NCBI RefSeq assembly: GCF_019801175.1
Contig: NZ_JAHVJR010000002.1
Location: 62,001 to 126,000, forward strand
Length of the DNA: 64,000 nt
Source: Vannielia litorea
GTDB taxonomy: Bacteria; Pseudomonadota; Alphaproteobacteria; Rhodobacterales; Rhodobacteraceae
Direction of reading: 5' to 3'
Part shown: positions 53,195-61,177 of the stretch, one piece after another
Layout: every line of letters starts with the position of its first letter
Position numbering within the stretch: position 1 is the stretch's first letter
The notes under the pieces: model-generated
The model's input: only the letters and a program-made list of their open reading frames with translations
Database searches by the model: none
Told to the model about the DNA's origin: nothing
Made by a program: the position numbers and the translations under genes

Positions 53195-54091
53195 TCACAT
53201 CACCGCAAACGCGCTCTTCTGCCCCGCCGTGGCCTGGGTCTTGAAGATCGAGGTGTTATCCGGCGCGGGCGGCAGGGGCATCCGCACCGGCACGCTCTCC
53301 AGTCGTGGCTCCAGCACCGGCGCACCGGTCACCACGCGGCCTTGGATATCCTCCCAGAATTTTCTCTGGCCGAGGCTGTGGATGTAGCTCGATGCCCCGA
53401 GAATCGGCCAGGCATCGGCCCTTGCCAGCTCGTAGAAGAGGATCAGCCGGTTGCGGTCGCTCATGTTGGGCGCGGAGCCGTGCAGGGTGCGCACGTGATG
53501 CACGGTCATGCTGCCTGCCTTGCCGGTGAGCGTGACCGCCTTTTCCATGTCGAAATCCGGATCTTCGGGCGAGACCGCCCCGGCGAACACGCCGTTCACA
53601 TGGTGGCTCAGCACCGGCCCCTTGTGCGAGCCCGGGATCACCATCAGCGGGCCGTTCGCCTCATCGACATCGGCCAGCATCAGCCCGAAGGCGAGCAAGT
53701 CGTCATTGGTGTGCGGGTAGAAGGCCCAATCCTGATGCCACTCCACCGCCGCGCCGCCGCCCGGGGCCTTGGTGTTGAGCTTGGAGGTGTTGATGATCGT
53801 GTCCGGCCCAAGCAGGTCGTTTAGCACCTCGGTCACCCGGCTCTTGGTCAGAATCTCCCAGTAATAGGGGTTCTGCAGGTGCGGCAGCTTGATCCGGGTC
53901 AGGCGGGGGTTCTCAGCCGTATGGCCCTTGTCGAGGTCGTAGCGGGCATCGCTCTCGGTCAACTCTCGGGAGGCGTCGATCATCTCGGCGGTGATCTCCT
54001 GCAGCTTCGCCAGCTGCTCCGGGTCCACCACATCCTCGACCATCAGGTAGCCGTTCTCCTCGTAGAACTCTTTCTGCTCATTCGTCAGCAT
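53195..54091 (-). CDS. Phytanoyl-CoA dioxygenase (PhyH) family protein
   Basis: A 298-residue Fe(II)/2-oxoglutarate oxygenase. The metal ligands are H119 and D121 in EWHQDWAF and a distal His in RTLHGSAPN (about H204), followed by the 2-oxoglutarate Arg in SDRNRLILFY. Beta-jelly-roll segments match PhyH. The substrate is unknown; the family hydroxylates fatty acyl-CoA, ectoine, and various small molecules. GGGAGG precedes the ATG. Divergent from the LacI-type regulator gene, with two operator palindromes between, so it is probably its target. Confidence 0.9.
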   Translation of the reverse strand: MLTNEQKEFYEENGYLMVEDVVDPEQLAKLQEITAEMIDASRELTESDARYDLDKGHTAENPRLTRIKLPHLQNPYYWEILTKSRVTEVLNDLLGPDTIINTSKLNTKAPGGGAAVEWHQDWAFYPHTNDDLLAFGLMLADVDEANGPLMVIPGSHKGPVLSHHVNGVFAGAVSPEDPDFDMEKAVTLTGKAGSMTVHHVRTLHGSAPNMSDRNRLILFYELARADAWPILGASSYIHSLGQRKFWEDIQGRVVTGAPVLEPRLESVPVRMPLPPAPDNTSIFKTQATAGQKSAFAVM

Positions 54092-54129
54092 CGCGCGTTT
54101 CCTCCCGTCAGCGACTCGATCCCTTGGCT

Positions 54130-54145
54130 ATGGTATCGATACCAT
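54130..54145. promoter_or_regulatory. LacI-type operator 1
   Basis: ATGGTATCGATACCAT is a perfect 16-bp palindrome with a central CG, the usual form of LacI/GalR-family operators. It is 39 bp before the dioxygenase start and 57 bp before the regulator gene. Confidence 0.82.
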
Positions 54146-54152
54146 ATCTTGC

Positions 54153-54168
54153 GTGGTACCGATACCAT
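54153..54168. promoter_or_regulatory. LacI-type operator 2
   Basis: GTGGTACCGATACCAT repeats the first operator with two changed positions in the left arm. Its centre is 23 bp from that of operator 1, close to two helical turns, so dimers could bind cooperatively. Confidence 0.78.
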
Positions 54169-54201
54169 CGCTATCCCGAAACCGTCAACAGCGGAGTGCC
54201 G

Positions 54202-55218
54202 ATGCAAAAGAAATGGGTCACCATGGGCGACGTGGCGCGCGCGGCGGGGGTGGGCAAGATCACCGTCAGCCGGGCCCTCTCGACGCCTGAAAAGGTCTCG
54301 CCCGCGACCCGCGAGAAGGTTGCCGCCGCCGTGGCGGAGCTGGGCTACGTGCGCGATGACACGGCAGGCGCGCTCTCGTCGCAGCGCAGCCGGGTGGTGG
54401 GGGCGCTCGTCTCCAGCCTCGATCAGCCGACCTTCGCCTCCACCATCCGCGGCCTTTCCGAGGGGCTGGCGGAGGGCGGGCTGCAGCTGCTGCTGGGCAC
54501 CACCCAATATGAGCCGGAGACCGAGGCCGAGCTTGTCTCTGCCCTCATGGGGCGCCGCCCCGATGCGCTGATTCTGACCAGCTCCGATCACACGCTTGAA
54601 ACCCGGGCGCTGCTCACCCGCGCGGGCCTGCCGGTGCTGGAGCTTTGGGAGCTGCCCGAAAGCCCGATCTATGCCGCCGTGGGCTTCTCCAACCGCGCCG
54701 CCGCCCATGCGGTGACCGCGCATCTGGCAGAGACTGGCCGCCGCGCCATCACCTTCCTCACCACCGACCGCCCGCATGACACCCGCGCCCACATGCGCGC
54801 GGAGGGCTACACAGAGGCACTCACCGACCTCGTGCCCGGCCACGCCCCCCGCATCCTGCGCCTGTCCCCCCGCGCCGAGGCGACAGGGCCGGAGTATGGC
54901 GCCGAAGGGCTGGCGCAGGTCATGGAACGCTGGCCCGATACCGATGCCATTGTCTGCGTATCCGATGCGCTGGCAATCGGCGCGTTTTGCGAGGCCGAGC
55001 GGCGCGGCATCGCGGTGCCGGGGCGGCTCGCCATCACCGGCTTCGGCGATGTGCCAGAGGTCGGCGCTTCGGCGCTCGGCCTCACCACCGTGCGGATCGA
55101 CGGCCACGCCATCGGGCGCAAGGCCGCCGCCCTGACCCTCGCCGCCACCGCAGGCGAAGCGCTGGCAGAAACCCGCATCGACATGGGCTTCACCCTCGCC
55201 CGGCGGGCCAGCAGTTAG
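54202..55218 (+). CDS. LacI-family transcriptional regulator (GntR-like)
   Basis: A 338-residue repressor. The N-terminal helix-turn-helix reads TMGDVARAAGVGKITVSRAL with the hinge-helix part AELGYVRDDTAGALSSQRS, and a periplasmic-binding-protein-like ligand domain follows (RVVGALVSSLDQPTF, PDALILTSSDH, DAIVCVSDALAIGAF, ITGFGDVPEVG). The sequence is similar in style to gluconate repressor GntR of the LacI family, but the ligand is not known. Two palindromes lie upstream, so it likely controls itself and the divergent dioxygenase. Confidence 0.92.
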   Translation: MQKKWVTMGDVARAAGVGKITVSRALSTPEKVSPATREKVAAAVAELGYVRDDTAGALSSQRSRVVGALVSSLDQPTFASTIRGLSEGLAEGGLQLLLGTTQYEPETEAELVSALMGRRPDALILTSSDHTLETRALLTRAGLPVLELWELPESPIYAAVGFSNRAAAHAVTAHLAETGRRAITFLTTDRPHDTRAHMRAEGYTEALTDLVPGHAPRILRLSPRAEATGPEYGAEGLAQVMERWPDTDAIVCVSDALAIGAFCEAERRGIAVPGRLAITGFGDVPEVGASALGLTTVRIDGHAIGRKAAALTLAATAGEALAETRIDMGFTLARRASS

Positions 55219-55221
55219 GCT

Positions 55222-55857
55222 CTAACCCGCGCTCAAATGCGCCGCCAGCGCACGGCCCAGCGCCACGTGATCCTCCGCCGCGATGTGGATGCCATCCACC
55301 GGGCTGACCGAAATCACCGACCCGGCATCGAAAAACCCGATCCCCCGCAGCTCGGCCAGCGCCCGGAGCGCCGGGGCCAGCCCCGCCCCATGCGCCCCCG
55401 CCCCGGCAAATTCAGCGCGGAACAGCCCGGCCTCGATCGGCGCAGGCGGCGCGACGAGGGTGATCTGCATATCAGGAGAGCGCGGCGCCTCCTCGGCGCT
55501 GGCGGCGATATCGAGCAGCCCCGCGATCCCGGCCGCGATCTTCTCTGCCGTGGGGGCAAACCGCGCCTTGAAGTCATTGGTGCCGAGCATCAGCACCATC
55601 CTGTCCAGCGGGGCATGGCTGCGCAGCGCCATCCGCAGCGCGGGTTGGGCGTTCATGAAGGCGCCCATCAGCGGGTCGTCATGCTGGGTCGTGCGCCCCG
55701 GCAGCCCCTCTTCCACCAACTCAACATCGCCCAGCGCTTCGGCCATTACGCAGGGCCAGCGGACGTCGCGGCCAAAGCGCTGCCCCGGCCCGCGCGCTTC
55801 CATCGGGGGCGTGCCGTAGGTGTTGCTGTCTCCAAAACAGAGAATCCTTTGTGCCAC
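55222..55857 (-). CDS. SGNH/GDSL-family hydrolase
   Basis: A 211-residue cytoplasmic esterase-like protein. Block I is ILCFGDSNTYGTPP with the catalytic Ser, block II has EEGLPGRTTQHDDP, block III is LMLGTNDFK with Asn, and block V is DGIHIAAEDH with Asp-His. The GDSN and GRTT motifs resemble the arylesterase/acyl-CoA thioesterase I-like group found in alphaproteobacteria. Three bases separate it from the convergent LacI-type gene. Substrate is probably an acyl or acetyl ester. Confidence 0.9.
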   Translation of the reverse strand: MAQRILCFGDSNTYGTPPMEARGPGQRFGRDVRWPCVMAEALGDVELVEEGLPGRTTQHDDPLMGAFMNAQPALRMALRSHAPLDRMVLMLGTNDFKARFAPTAEKIAAGIAGLLDIAASAEEAPRSPDMQITLVAPPAPIEAGLFRAEFAGAGAHGAGLAPALRALAELRGIGFFDAGSVISVSPVDGIHIAAEDHVALGRALAAHLSAG

Positions 55858-55946
55858 GGTTTCCTCCTCGCTTTGCCGCCTGCGCAGATTTCCCGTTTTC
55901 CGGGGCGGCGTCCATTGGCAGGATGCGGCAAAAGCGAGGGCGTGTG

Positions 55947-57434
55947 ATGGGTAAGTTGGGCCGCAGGGCCGTGGTATTTGGCGCAGGGGCCGCAGCAGGG
56001 GTGGCGGGCGCGAAGTGGCTGAAGAGCGATGTGCCGGTGCTGGCAGGCACCCGCTCGATCGCGCCCGACGGCCGGGTGAACACCCTCAATGACGCCTCCG
56101 GCCTCAGCGAAACCCCGGTCGCCAAGCACGTGATCCTCACCGACGATCCGGGCGAGCAACTGGTGGCCGCGCTCCGCGCCGAGTTAAAGGAGGCGCAGGC
56201 CGAGGGCCGCCCGGTGAACCTTGGCGCGGCGCGGCACTCGATGGGCGGGCAGGCGATCCCGCGCGAGGGCACGGCGATCAGCTACCGCAACCCTTTCGTG
56301 GAGCTTGATACGGCGGCCAGCACCTACCGCGCCCATGCCGGCGCCCGCTGGTACGAGGTGATCGCCGCGCTCGATCCGCAGGGCTTTGGCCCCGCCGTCA
56401 TGCAATCCAACTCCGATTTCGGCCTTGCCGCCACCTTCTCGGTCAACGCCCACGGCTGGCCGGTGCCTTACGGCCCGATGGGCTCTACCGTCCGCTCCGT
56501 GCAGATGGTGCTGCCCGATGGCGAGCTGGTCACCGCCAGCCGCAGCGAGAACGGCGAGCTCTTCGCGATGGCGATGGGCGGCTACGGACTCGTTGGCCTC
56601 ATCACCGAGATGGTGGTGGATATGGTGCCCAATCAGCGGCTGGTCCCGACCTTCCGGCGGATGGAGGCCGAGGCCTTCGCCCCCGCCTTCCGCACCGCCG
56701 TCGACACGCCCGGTATCCCGATGGCCTATGGCCGCCTCAACGTGGGCCGCGATAGCTTCCTTTCCGAGGCGCTGCTCATCACCTACGCGCAAGACCCCGA
56801 AAGCACCGAGATCCCGCCCGCTGAATATGCCTCCGGCTTCACCTCAAAGGCCGCCGCAAGGCTCTACCGCTGGCAGCTTGGCAACGAGCGGATGAAGCGC
56901 TTTCGCTGGTGGACGGAAGCCAGCTTTGCCCCGATGCTCGCAGGCCCCGCCAACCGCAATGCGCTGATGAACGAGCCGGTCGTCACGCTGGACGATGGCG
57001 ACGAGGCCCGCACCGATATCCTGCACGAGTATTTCGTGCCCTTCGACCGGTTCTCCGATTTCCTGCAAGTTTGCCGCGATGTGATCCCGGCCAGCTACCA
57101 GGAATTCCTGAACGTGACCCTCCGGTTCGTGGATACCGACGAAACGAGCTGGCTCTCCTACGCCCGCGTGCCGCGCATTGCCGCCGTGATGAGCTTCAGC
57201 CAAGAAATGACCGCGCGCGGCGAGGCCGACATGGCTCGCATGACCCGCAGCCTGATCGAAGGCATCAACGCCATCGGCGGCGCCTATTACCTGCCCTACC
57301 GGCCCCACGCCACGCTCGACCAGCTTGCGGTGGCCTACCCGAGGGCGCAGGAATTTGCCGCGCGCAAACGCGAGATCGACCCGGGGCTCCTGCTCCGGAA
57401 CAACCTTTGGGACAGTTACCTGGGCCTCATATGA
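55947..57434 (+). CDS. FAD-binding oxidoreductase with Tat-like signal
   Basis: A 495-residue flavoprotein of the FAD-linked oxidase (VAO/PCMH) family. The N-terminus KLGRRAVVFGAGAAAGVAGA looks like a Tat signal, so it would be exported folded with FAD. The FAD domain has VNLGAARHSMGGQ, AGARWYEVIAALD and the SVNAHGWPVPYGP region, similar to decaprenylphosphoryl-ribose oxidase/aldonolactone oxidases. The C-terminal cap domain ends DPGLLLRNNLWDSYL. GAGGG precedes the ATG. It leads a four-gene unit whose members overlap, and its stop overlaps the next start (ATGA). Confidence 0.88.
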   Translation: MGKLGRRAVVFGAGAAAGVAGAKWLKSDVPVLAGTRSIAPDGRVNTLNDASGLSETPVAKHVILTDDPGEQLVAALRAELKEAQAEGRPVNLGAARHSMGGQAIPREGTAISYRNPFVELDTAASTYRAHAGARWYEVIAALDPQGFGPAVMQSNSDFGLAATFSVNAHGWPVPYGPMGSTVRSVQMVLPDGELVTASRSENGELFAMAMGGYGLVGLITEMVVDMVPNQRLVPTFRRMEAEAFAPAFRTAVDTPGIPMAYGRLNVGRDSFLSEALLITYAQDPESTEIPPAEYASGFTSKAAARLYRWQLGNERMKRFRWWTEASFAPMLAGPANRNALMNEPVVTLDDGDEARTDILHEYFVPFDRFSDFLQVCRDVIPASYQEFLNVTLRFVDTDETSWLSYARVPRIAAVMSFSQEMTARGEADMARMTRSLIEGINAIGGAYYLPYRPHATLDQLAVAYPRAQEFAARKREIDPGLLLRNNLWDSYLGLI

Positions 57435-57832
57435 CCATTCTTCGCCTCATCGCCTTCGGCTATTTCATCGCCCTGCTCGGGGCCGCCGCGCTCAACTACA
57501 TCCCCGGCATCACAGACAGCACTGGCCTCGCCTTCGGCATCTTCGAGCTGGATATCTTTGACGATGCGCTGCATCTCGTCTCTGCCCTCTGGGCGCTGGG
57601 CGCAGCGCTCACCTCGCACCGGGCGAGCAAGCTCTTCCTGCTGATCTTCGGGGCGCTCTATTTGGCCGATGGCGCGATGGGGCTGGCCTTTGGCTCCGGC
57701 TACCTCGACATGGGCATCTTCACCAACGGCGTGCTCGATCTGCCCTTCGGCTTTAAGATCCTCGCCAACCTGCCGCACATCGGCCTTGGCGGCTTTGCCC
57801 TCTTCGCCGGGCTGGTGCTGGATCGCAAATGA
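57431..57832 (+). CDS. Small membrane protein of the FAD-oxidase operon
   Basis: A 133-residue protein with four likely membrane helices (LIAFGYFIALLGAAALNYI; DALHLVSALWALGAALT; KLFLLIFGALYLADGAMGL; NLPHIGLGGFALFAGLVL). The IFELDIFDDALHLVSA and MGIFTNGVLDLPFGFKILANL segments resemble the DUF4383-type integral membrane proteins. Start overlaps the oxidase stop and its stop overlaps the next start, both by four bases. Possible role as a quinone or electron partner of the oxidase is speculative. Confidence 0.8.
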   Translation: MTILRLIAFGYFIALLGAAALNYIPGITDSTGLAFGIFELDIFDDALHLVSALWALGAALTSHRASKLFLLIFGALYLADGAMGLAFGSGYLDMGIFTNGVLDLPFGFKILANLPHIGLGGFALFAGLVLDRK

Positions 57833-58872
57833 TCCGCTGGCTCTGGAAATGGGTCAAACGGCTGCTGGTGGTGGCGGTCCTGCTGATCGCCGCCCTGCTG
57901 GCGCCGGTCGGCTACGTGGAGGTTGCCTGCCGCGGCGGCGATGCGGTGGCGAGCGATTACGAACCGATCCTGCCCCCCGAGTGGCACCGCGCCGAGGGCC
58001 GCACGCTGATGACCTACCCGGAGTGGCACATCGTTCATGCCTATGACGATTACGCGCAGGTCATCACCACGGACGACCCGCACGACTTTGGCTACCTCAA
58101 GGCCGTTGGTGGCTTCTGGGGCTCGCTCTGCGCTCTCTCCGAGGCCTCCCCGCCCCACGGCGGCTTCGACTGGACCACCAAGCAAACGATCTACGTGATC
58201 GGCGTCAGCTTCACCGCCGAGCTGATGCTGAAGGCCGCTTATGAGGAGACCATCGGGCGCTTCTACACATGGCGACGCGGGCCAGACCATTCGGCGCTGG
58301 ATGATCTTTCCGCCCGGCAGGCGCGGGACTATGCGGAATTTCTCCAGCAGACCCCGTGGTACAAATGGGACTTCCAGCGCGACATCGCCGAGCAGGCGGC
58401 CGCCACCGAGGGCACCCCGCGCGACAACGAGCGGCGGCTGGCGCTGGGCATCGAGTTCTCTGCCAAAGCGAGTTACGCCAAGGCGATTGAGGCCGCCGTG
58501 GCCGGCGTTGGCGCCGATGCGCTGCGGCTGCGGATGGTGGTGCGGGCCGAGCCGGAGCAGGTGGCCGGGCTGGAGGGCGTCGAGATCATCGAAACCCGCC
58601 CCGAGGGGCTGGTGCTCGAAACCCCGCGCTACCGCGAGCTGACCGAGTTGATGAAGGCGATGGCCACGCGCGGCGTCGAGTTCACCGAGATCGCCGGCAA
58701 CGATGACATCATGCTCACCGCCGTGGCCGAGGCACCCCTCCCCGGCGCGCTCTATGCCAAGGCGCGGCAGGGCTATGGCGACACCCGCTCGCTGATGCTG
58801 ATGAAGGTGTCCGAACTTGCCGCCTTCCTGCGCGAAAACGGCGCTATGGTGGAGCATGTCCACGATTATTAA
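57829..58872 (+). CDS. Membrane-anchored protein of unknown function
   Basis: A 347-residue protein with one N-terminal helix (RLLVVAVLLIAALLAPVGYV) and a large soluble domain that I do not recognise. Notable segments are LMTYPEWHIVHAYDDYAQV, which is Trp/Tyr rich, VGGFWGSLCALSE, and TPWYKWDFQRDIAEQ. Cys at CRGGD and SLCAL could pair. It overlaps both neighbours (ATGA upstream, 17 bp downstream), so it is expressed with the FAD oxidase. Likely faces the periplasm. Confidence 0.8.
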   Translation: MIRWLWKWVKRLLVVAVLLIAALLAPVGYVEVACRGGDAVASDYEPILPPEWHRAEGRTLMTYPEWHIVHAYDDYAQVITTDDPHDFGYLKAVGGFWGSLCALSEASPPHGGFDWTTKQTIYVIGVSFTAELMLKAAYEETIGRFYTWRRGPDHSALDDLSARQARDYAEFLQQTPWYKWDFQRDIAEQAAATEGTPRDNERRLALGIEFSAKASYAKAIEAAVAGVGADALRLRMVVRAEPEQVAGLEGVEIIETRPEGLVLETPRYRELTELMKAMATRGVEFTEIAGNDDIMLTAVAEAPLPGALYAKARQGYGDTRSLMLMKVSELAAFLRENGAMVEHVHDY

Positions 58873-59167
58873 GCGCATCGCCCTCTGCGCACCGCTGCTG
58901 CTTGCCGCATGGGTCGCCGTCATGGCCGCCGTCATGCGCTTTTCCGATGCCGCGCCCGCCGCCGTGGTGATGCTGCCCTCGCAGGGCTTCATCGCCGCCC
59001 TGCCGCCCGATGCTGCGATTCTCAGCCAGAACGCGGTGAGTCTCACGCTCAAGTCCGACACACCCGGTTTTGCCGCCCGGCTCTATCGCGCCGGGGCCCT
59101 GCTGGTGCTGCCCGCCGGGCTGACAGGCTGCCTTCCGCTCCCCGGTGCCCTTGCAAACAAGGGCTGA
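58856..59167 (+). CDS. Small membrane-associated protein
   Basis: A 103-residue product with an N-terminal helix (IALCAPLLLAAWVAVMAAVM), a short soluble segment (VVMLPSQGFIAALPPDAAIL) and a hydrophobic C-terminal region (GALLVLPAGLTGCLPL). No family is recognised. The ATG lies inside the 3' end of the upstream gene and is preceded by GGTGGAG. It is the last member of the overlapping unit. A real gene is supported by ribosome site and coupling, but only moderately. Confidence 0.65.
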   Translation: MSTIIKRIALCAPLLLAAWVAVMAAVMRFSDAAPAAVVMLPSQGFIAALPPDAAILSQNAVSLTLKSDTPGFAARLYRAGALLVLPAGLTGCLPLPGALANKG

Positions 59168-59207
59168 GTGCTCCATCTACCCTGCCAACAGATGATGGAG
59201 ACTTGAG

Positions 59208-60122
59208 ATGCTTGAACTCGGCCAAGGCACCGATGCCGCCCCCGCAGGCGACCTGATCAAGGACGTGAACGAAGCCGACTTCATGAAAGAGGTCATCGAG
59301 GCCTCGCAGGAAGTGCCGGTGATCGTGGATTTCTGGGCCACCTGGTGCGGCCCGTGCAAAACCCTCGGCCCGCAGCTCGAAGCCGCCGTTGTGGCCCAGA
59401 AGGGCCGGGTGAAGATGGCCAAGGTCGATGTTGACCGGAATCAGGGCATCGCCGGGCAGCTTCGCATCCAGTCCATCCCCACCGTCTATGCCTTCTGGCA
59501 GGGCCAGCCGGTCGACGGCTTTCAGGGCGCGCTGCCCGAGAGCCAGTTGAAGGAATTCGTCGCCAAGATCGCCGCGATGGGGCCGGAGGGCGATGGCGGG
59601 CTGGCCGAGGCGCTCGCCGCCGCCGAGGAGATGCTTGAGGAAGGCGCCGCCGCCGATGCCGCCGAGGTCTTTGCCGGTGTGCTGGGCGAAGAGCCCGAGA
59701 ACGCCACCGCTTTTGGCGGGCTTATCCGCGCCTATATCGCCGCAGGCCAAGTGGAGCAGGCAGAGGCGATGCTGGCCAATGCCCCCGAGGCCCTGTCTGG
59801 CGCCTCCGAGGTTGAGGCCGCCAAGGCCCAGCTCGACCTGCTGAAACAGGCCGAAAGCGCCGGCCCGCTGGCTGAGCTGACCGCCGCCGTGGAGGCCGAC
59901 CCGGCCAACCATCAGGCCCGCTTCGACCTTGCCACCGCGCTGCATGCCTCGGGCGATGCCGAGGGGGCCGTTGGCCAGCTGCTCGAGCTCTTCCGCCGCG
60001 ACCGCGAGTGGAACGATGGTGCCGCCAAGGCCCAGCTCTTCACCATCTTCGATGCGCTCAAGCCGAGCGATCCGGTGGTGCTGAACGGCCGCCGTAAACT
60101 CTCCTCGATGATATTTGCCTGA
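59208..60122 (+). CDS. Thioredoxin-TPR chaperedoxin, CnoX-like
   Basis: A 304-residue protein with an N-terminal thioredoxin domain and a C-terminal TPR-like helical domain (AEVFAGVLGEEPENATAFGG, QARFDLATALHASGDAEGAV). The redox motif is WCGPC at 46-50, unlike E. coli CnoX/YbbN, which has lost its active cysteines, so it should be redox active as well as holding substrates for GroEL or DnaK. Followed by the LON-N and Trm112-like genes. Confidence 0.93.
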   Translation: MLELGQGTDAAPAGDLIKDVNEADFMKEVIEASQEVPVIVDFWATWCGPCKTLGPQLEAAVVAQKGRVKMAKVDVDRNQGIAGQLRIQSIPTVYAFWQGQPVDGFQGALPESQLKEFVAKIAAMGPEGDGGLAEALAAAEEMLEEGAAADAAEVFAGVLGEEPENATAFGGLIRAYIAAGQVEQAEAMLANAPEALSGASEVEAAKAQLDLLKQAESAGPLAELTAAVEADPANHQARFDLATALHASGDAEGAVGQLLELFRRDREWNDGAAKAQLFTIFDALKPSDPVVLNGRRKLSSMIFA

Positions 60123-60149
60123 CGCACCGGTCGGCCTACCTCCTTGGCC

Positions 60150-60806
60150 ATGATGCACGCAGCAGATCTCCCCGAGACACTCCCTGTCTTCCCCCTTCCC
60201 GGCGCCCTCCTCTTGCCGCGCGCCCGGCTGCCGCTGCACATCTTCGAGCCGCGCTATCTGGCCATGCTCGACGATGCGCTGAAAACGCCGGGGCGGCTGA
60301 TTGGCATGGTCCAGCCCTGCGAGGGGCCCAAAGGCTGCGGCTGCGGGCCGGGGCGCCTGCAGAAGATCGGATGCGCCGGCCGGCTCACCGGGTTTTCCGA
60401 AACCGAAGATGGCCGCTACATGGTGACCCTCACCGGCATCTCGCGCTTCCGGCTGCAGGAAGAGCTCGATGGTTTCACCCCCTACCGCAAGGTCAAACCC
60501 TGCTGGAAAGGGTTTGACCGTGACCTTGGCAAGCCCGAGCATGACAAGGGGTTTGACCGCAAATCCTTCATGCCCAAGCTCTGCCGCTACTTCGAGGCGC
60601 AGGGGCTTTCGACCGATTGGGAGAGCCTTGAGGAGGCCGACGACGAGCTGCTGATCAACTCGCTCTCCATGCTCTGCCCCTTCGAGGTCGAAGACAAACA
60701 GGCCCTGCTCGAGGCGCCCTCGCTGGAAACCCGGCGCGAGACGCTGGTGACCCTGATCGAGTTCGCCCTGCGCAGCGGAGAAGACGGCGAGGAGCGGCTG
60801 CAATGA
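60150..60806 (+). CDS. LON-domain (substrate-binding) protein
   Basis: A 218-residue protein made of the LON N-terminal substrate-binding domain alone: [30 protein letters not shown] at the start, then [20 protein letters not shown] and [15 protein letters not shown]. No ATPase or protease domain follows. Found widely next to the thioredoxin-TPR gene in alphaproteobacteria. Stop overlaps the Trm112-like start by four bases. The start may be ATG 60150 or 60153; neither has a strong ribosome site. Confidence 0.9.
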   Translation: MMHAADLPETLPVFPLPGALLLPRARLPLHIFEPRYLAMLDDALKTPGRLIGMVQPCEGPKGCGCGPGRLQKIGCAGRLTGFSETEDGRYMVTLTGISRFRLQEELDGFTPYRKVKPCWKGFDRDLGKPEHDKGFDRKSFMPKLCRYFEAQGLSTDWESLEEADDELLINSLSMLCPFEVEDKQALLEAPSLETRRETLVTLIEFALRSGEDGEERLQ

Positions 60807-61000
60807 GCGCTGAGATCAAGGCCCATTCCAGCGTGGAACGCCATGTTCTGGAGGCGCTGGTCTGCCCCGAAACGCAGGGCGTGCTGCGCTACGACCCCGA
60901 GGCGGGCGAGCTGATCTCCGAGCGGGCAAGGCTCGCCTTCCCGATCCGCGATGGCATCCCGATCATGCTGGTGGACGAGGCCCGCAAGCTGGAGGAGTGA
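60803..61000 (+). CDS. Trm112-family protein
   Basis: A 65-residue protein with the Trm112/UPF0434 signature [18 protein letters not shown] and [27 protein letters not shown]. In many bacteria it is a small activator-like or zinc-related protein of unclear role. Only one Cys is present, so it does not bind zinc in the four-Cys manner. It overlaps the upstream LON-N gene by four bases and ends the cnoX-LON-Trm112 unit. Confidence 0.92.
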   Translation: MSAEIKAHSSVERHVLEALVCPETQGVLRYDPEAGELISERARLAFPIRDGIPIMLVDEARKLEE

Positions 61001-61007
61001 GCCGGGC

Positions 61008-61132
61008 AGCGCCGTCCCGTGGGGTGGCGCATGCAGCCGTTGCGCATGGCACTTTATGGCGCCGTAGTCATCTTACCTGACTGGAATGCGCCGGTTTCGC
61101 CGAAGCGCCGCCCCGTGGGGCGGGACGGCGCT
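61008..61132 (+). repeat. Palindromic repeat element, copy 3
   Basis: A 125-bp element starting AGCGCCGTCCCG (61008-61019) and ending CGGGACGGCGCT (61121-61132), a perfect 12-bp inverted repeat. The core includes GGCACTTTATGGCGCC and CATCTTACCT. Left and right ends fold into their own GC-rich hairpins. It starts 7 bp after the Trm112-like stop; copy 2 likewise starts 7 bp after a stop codon. Confidence 0.9.
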
Positions 61133-61177
61133 AAAAGGGTGATCCGTCGCAGGGCGTGCAATCAGGGCGCACCGCGC

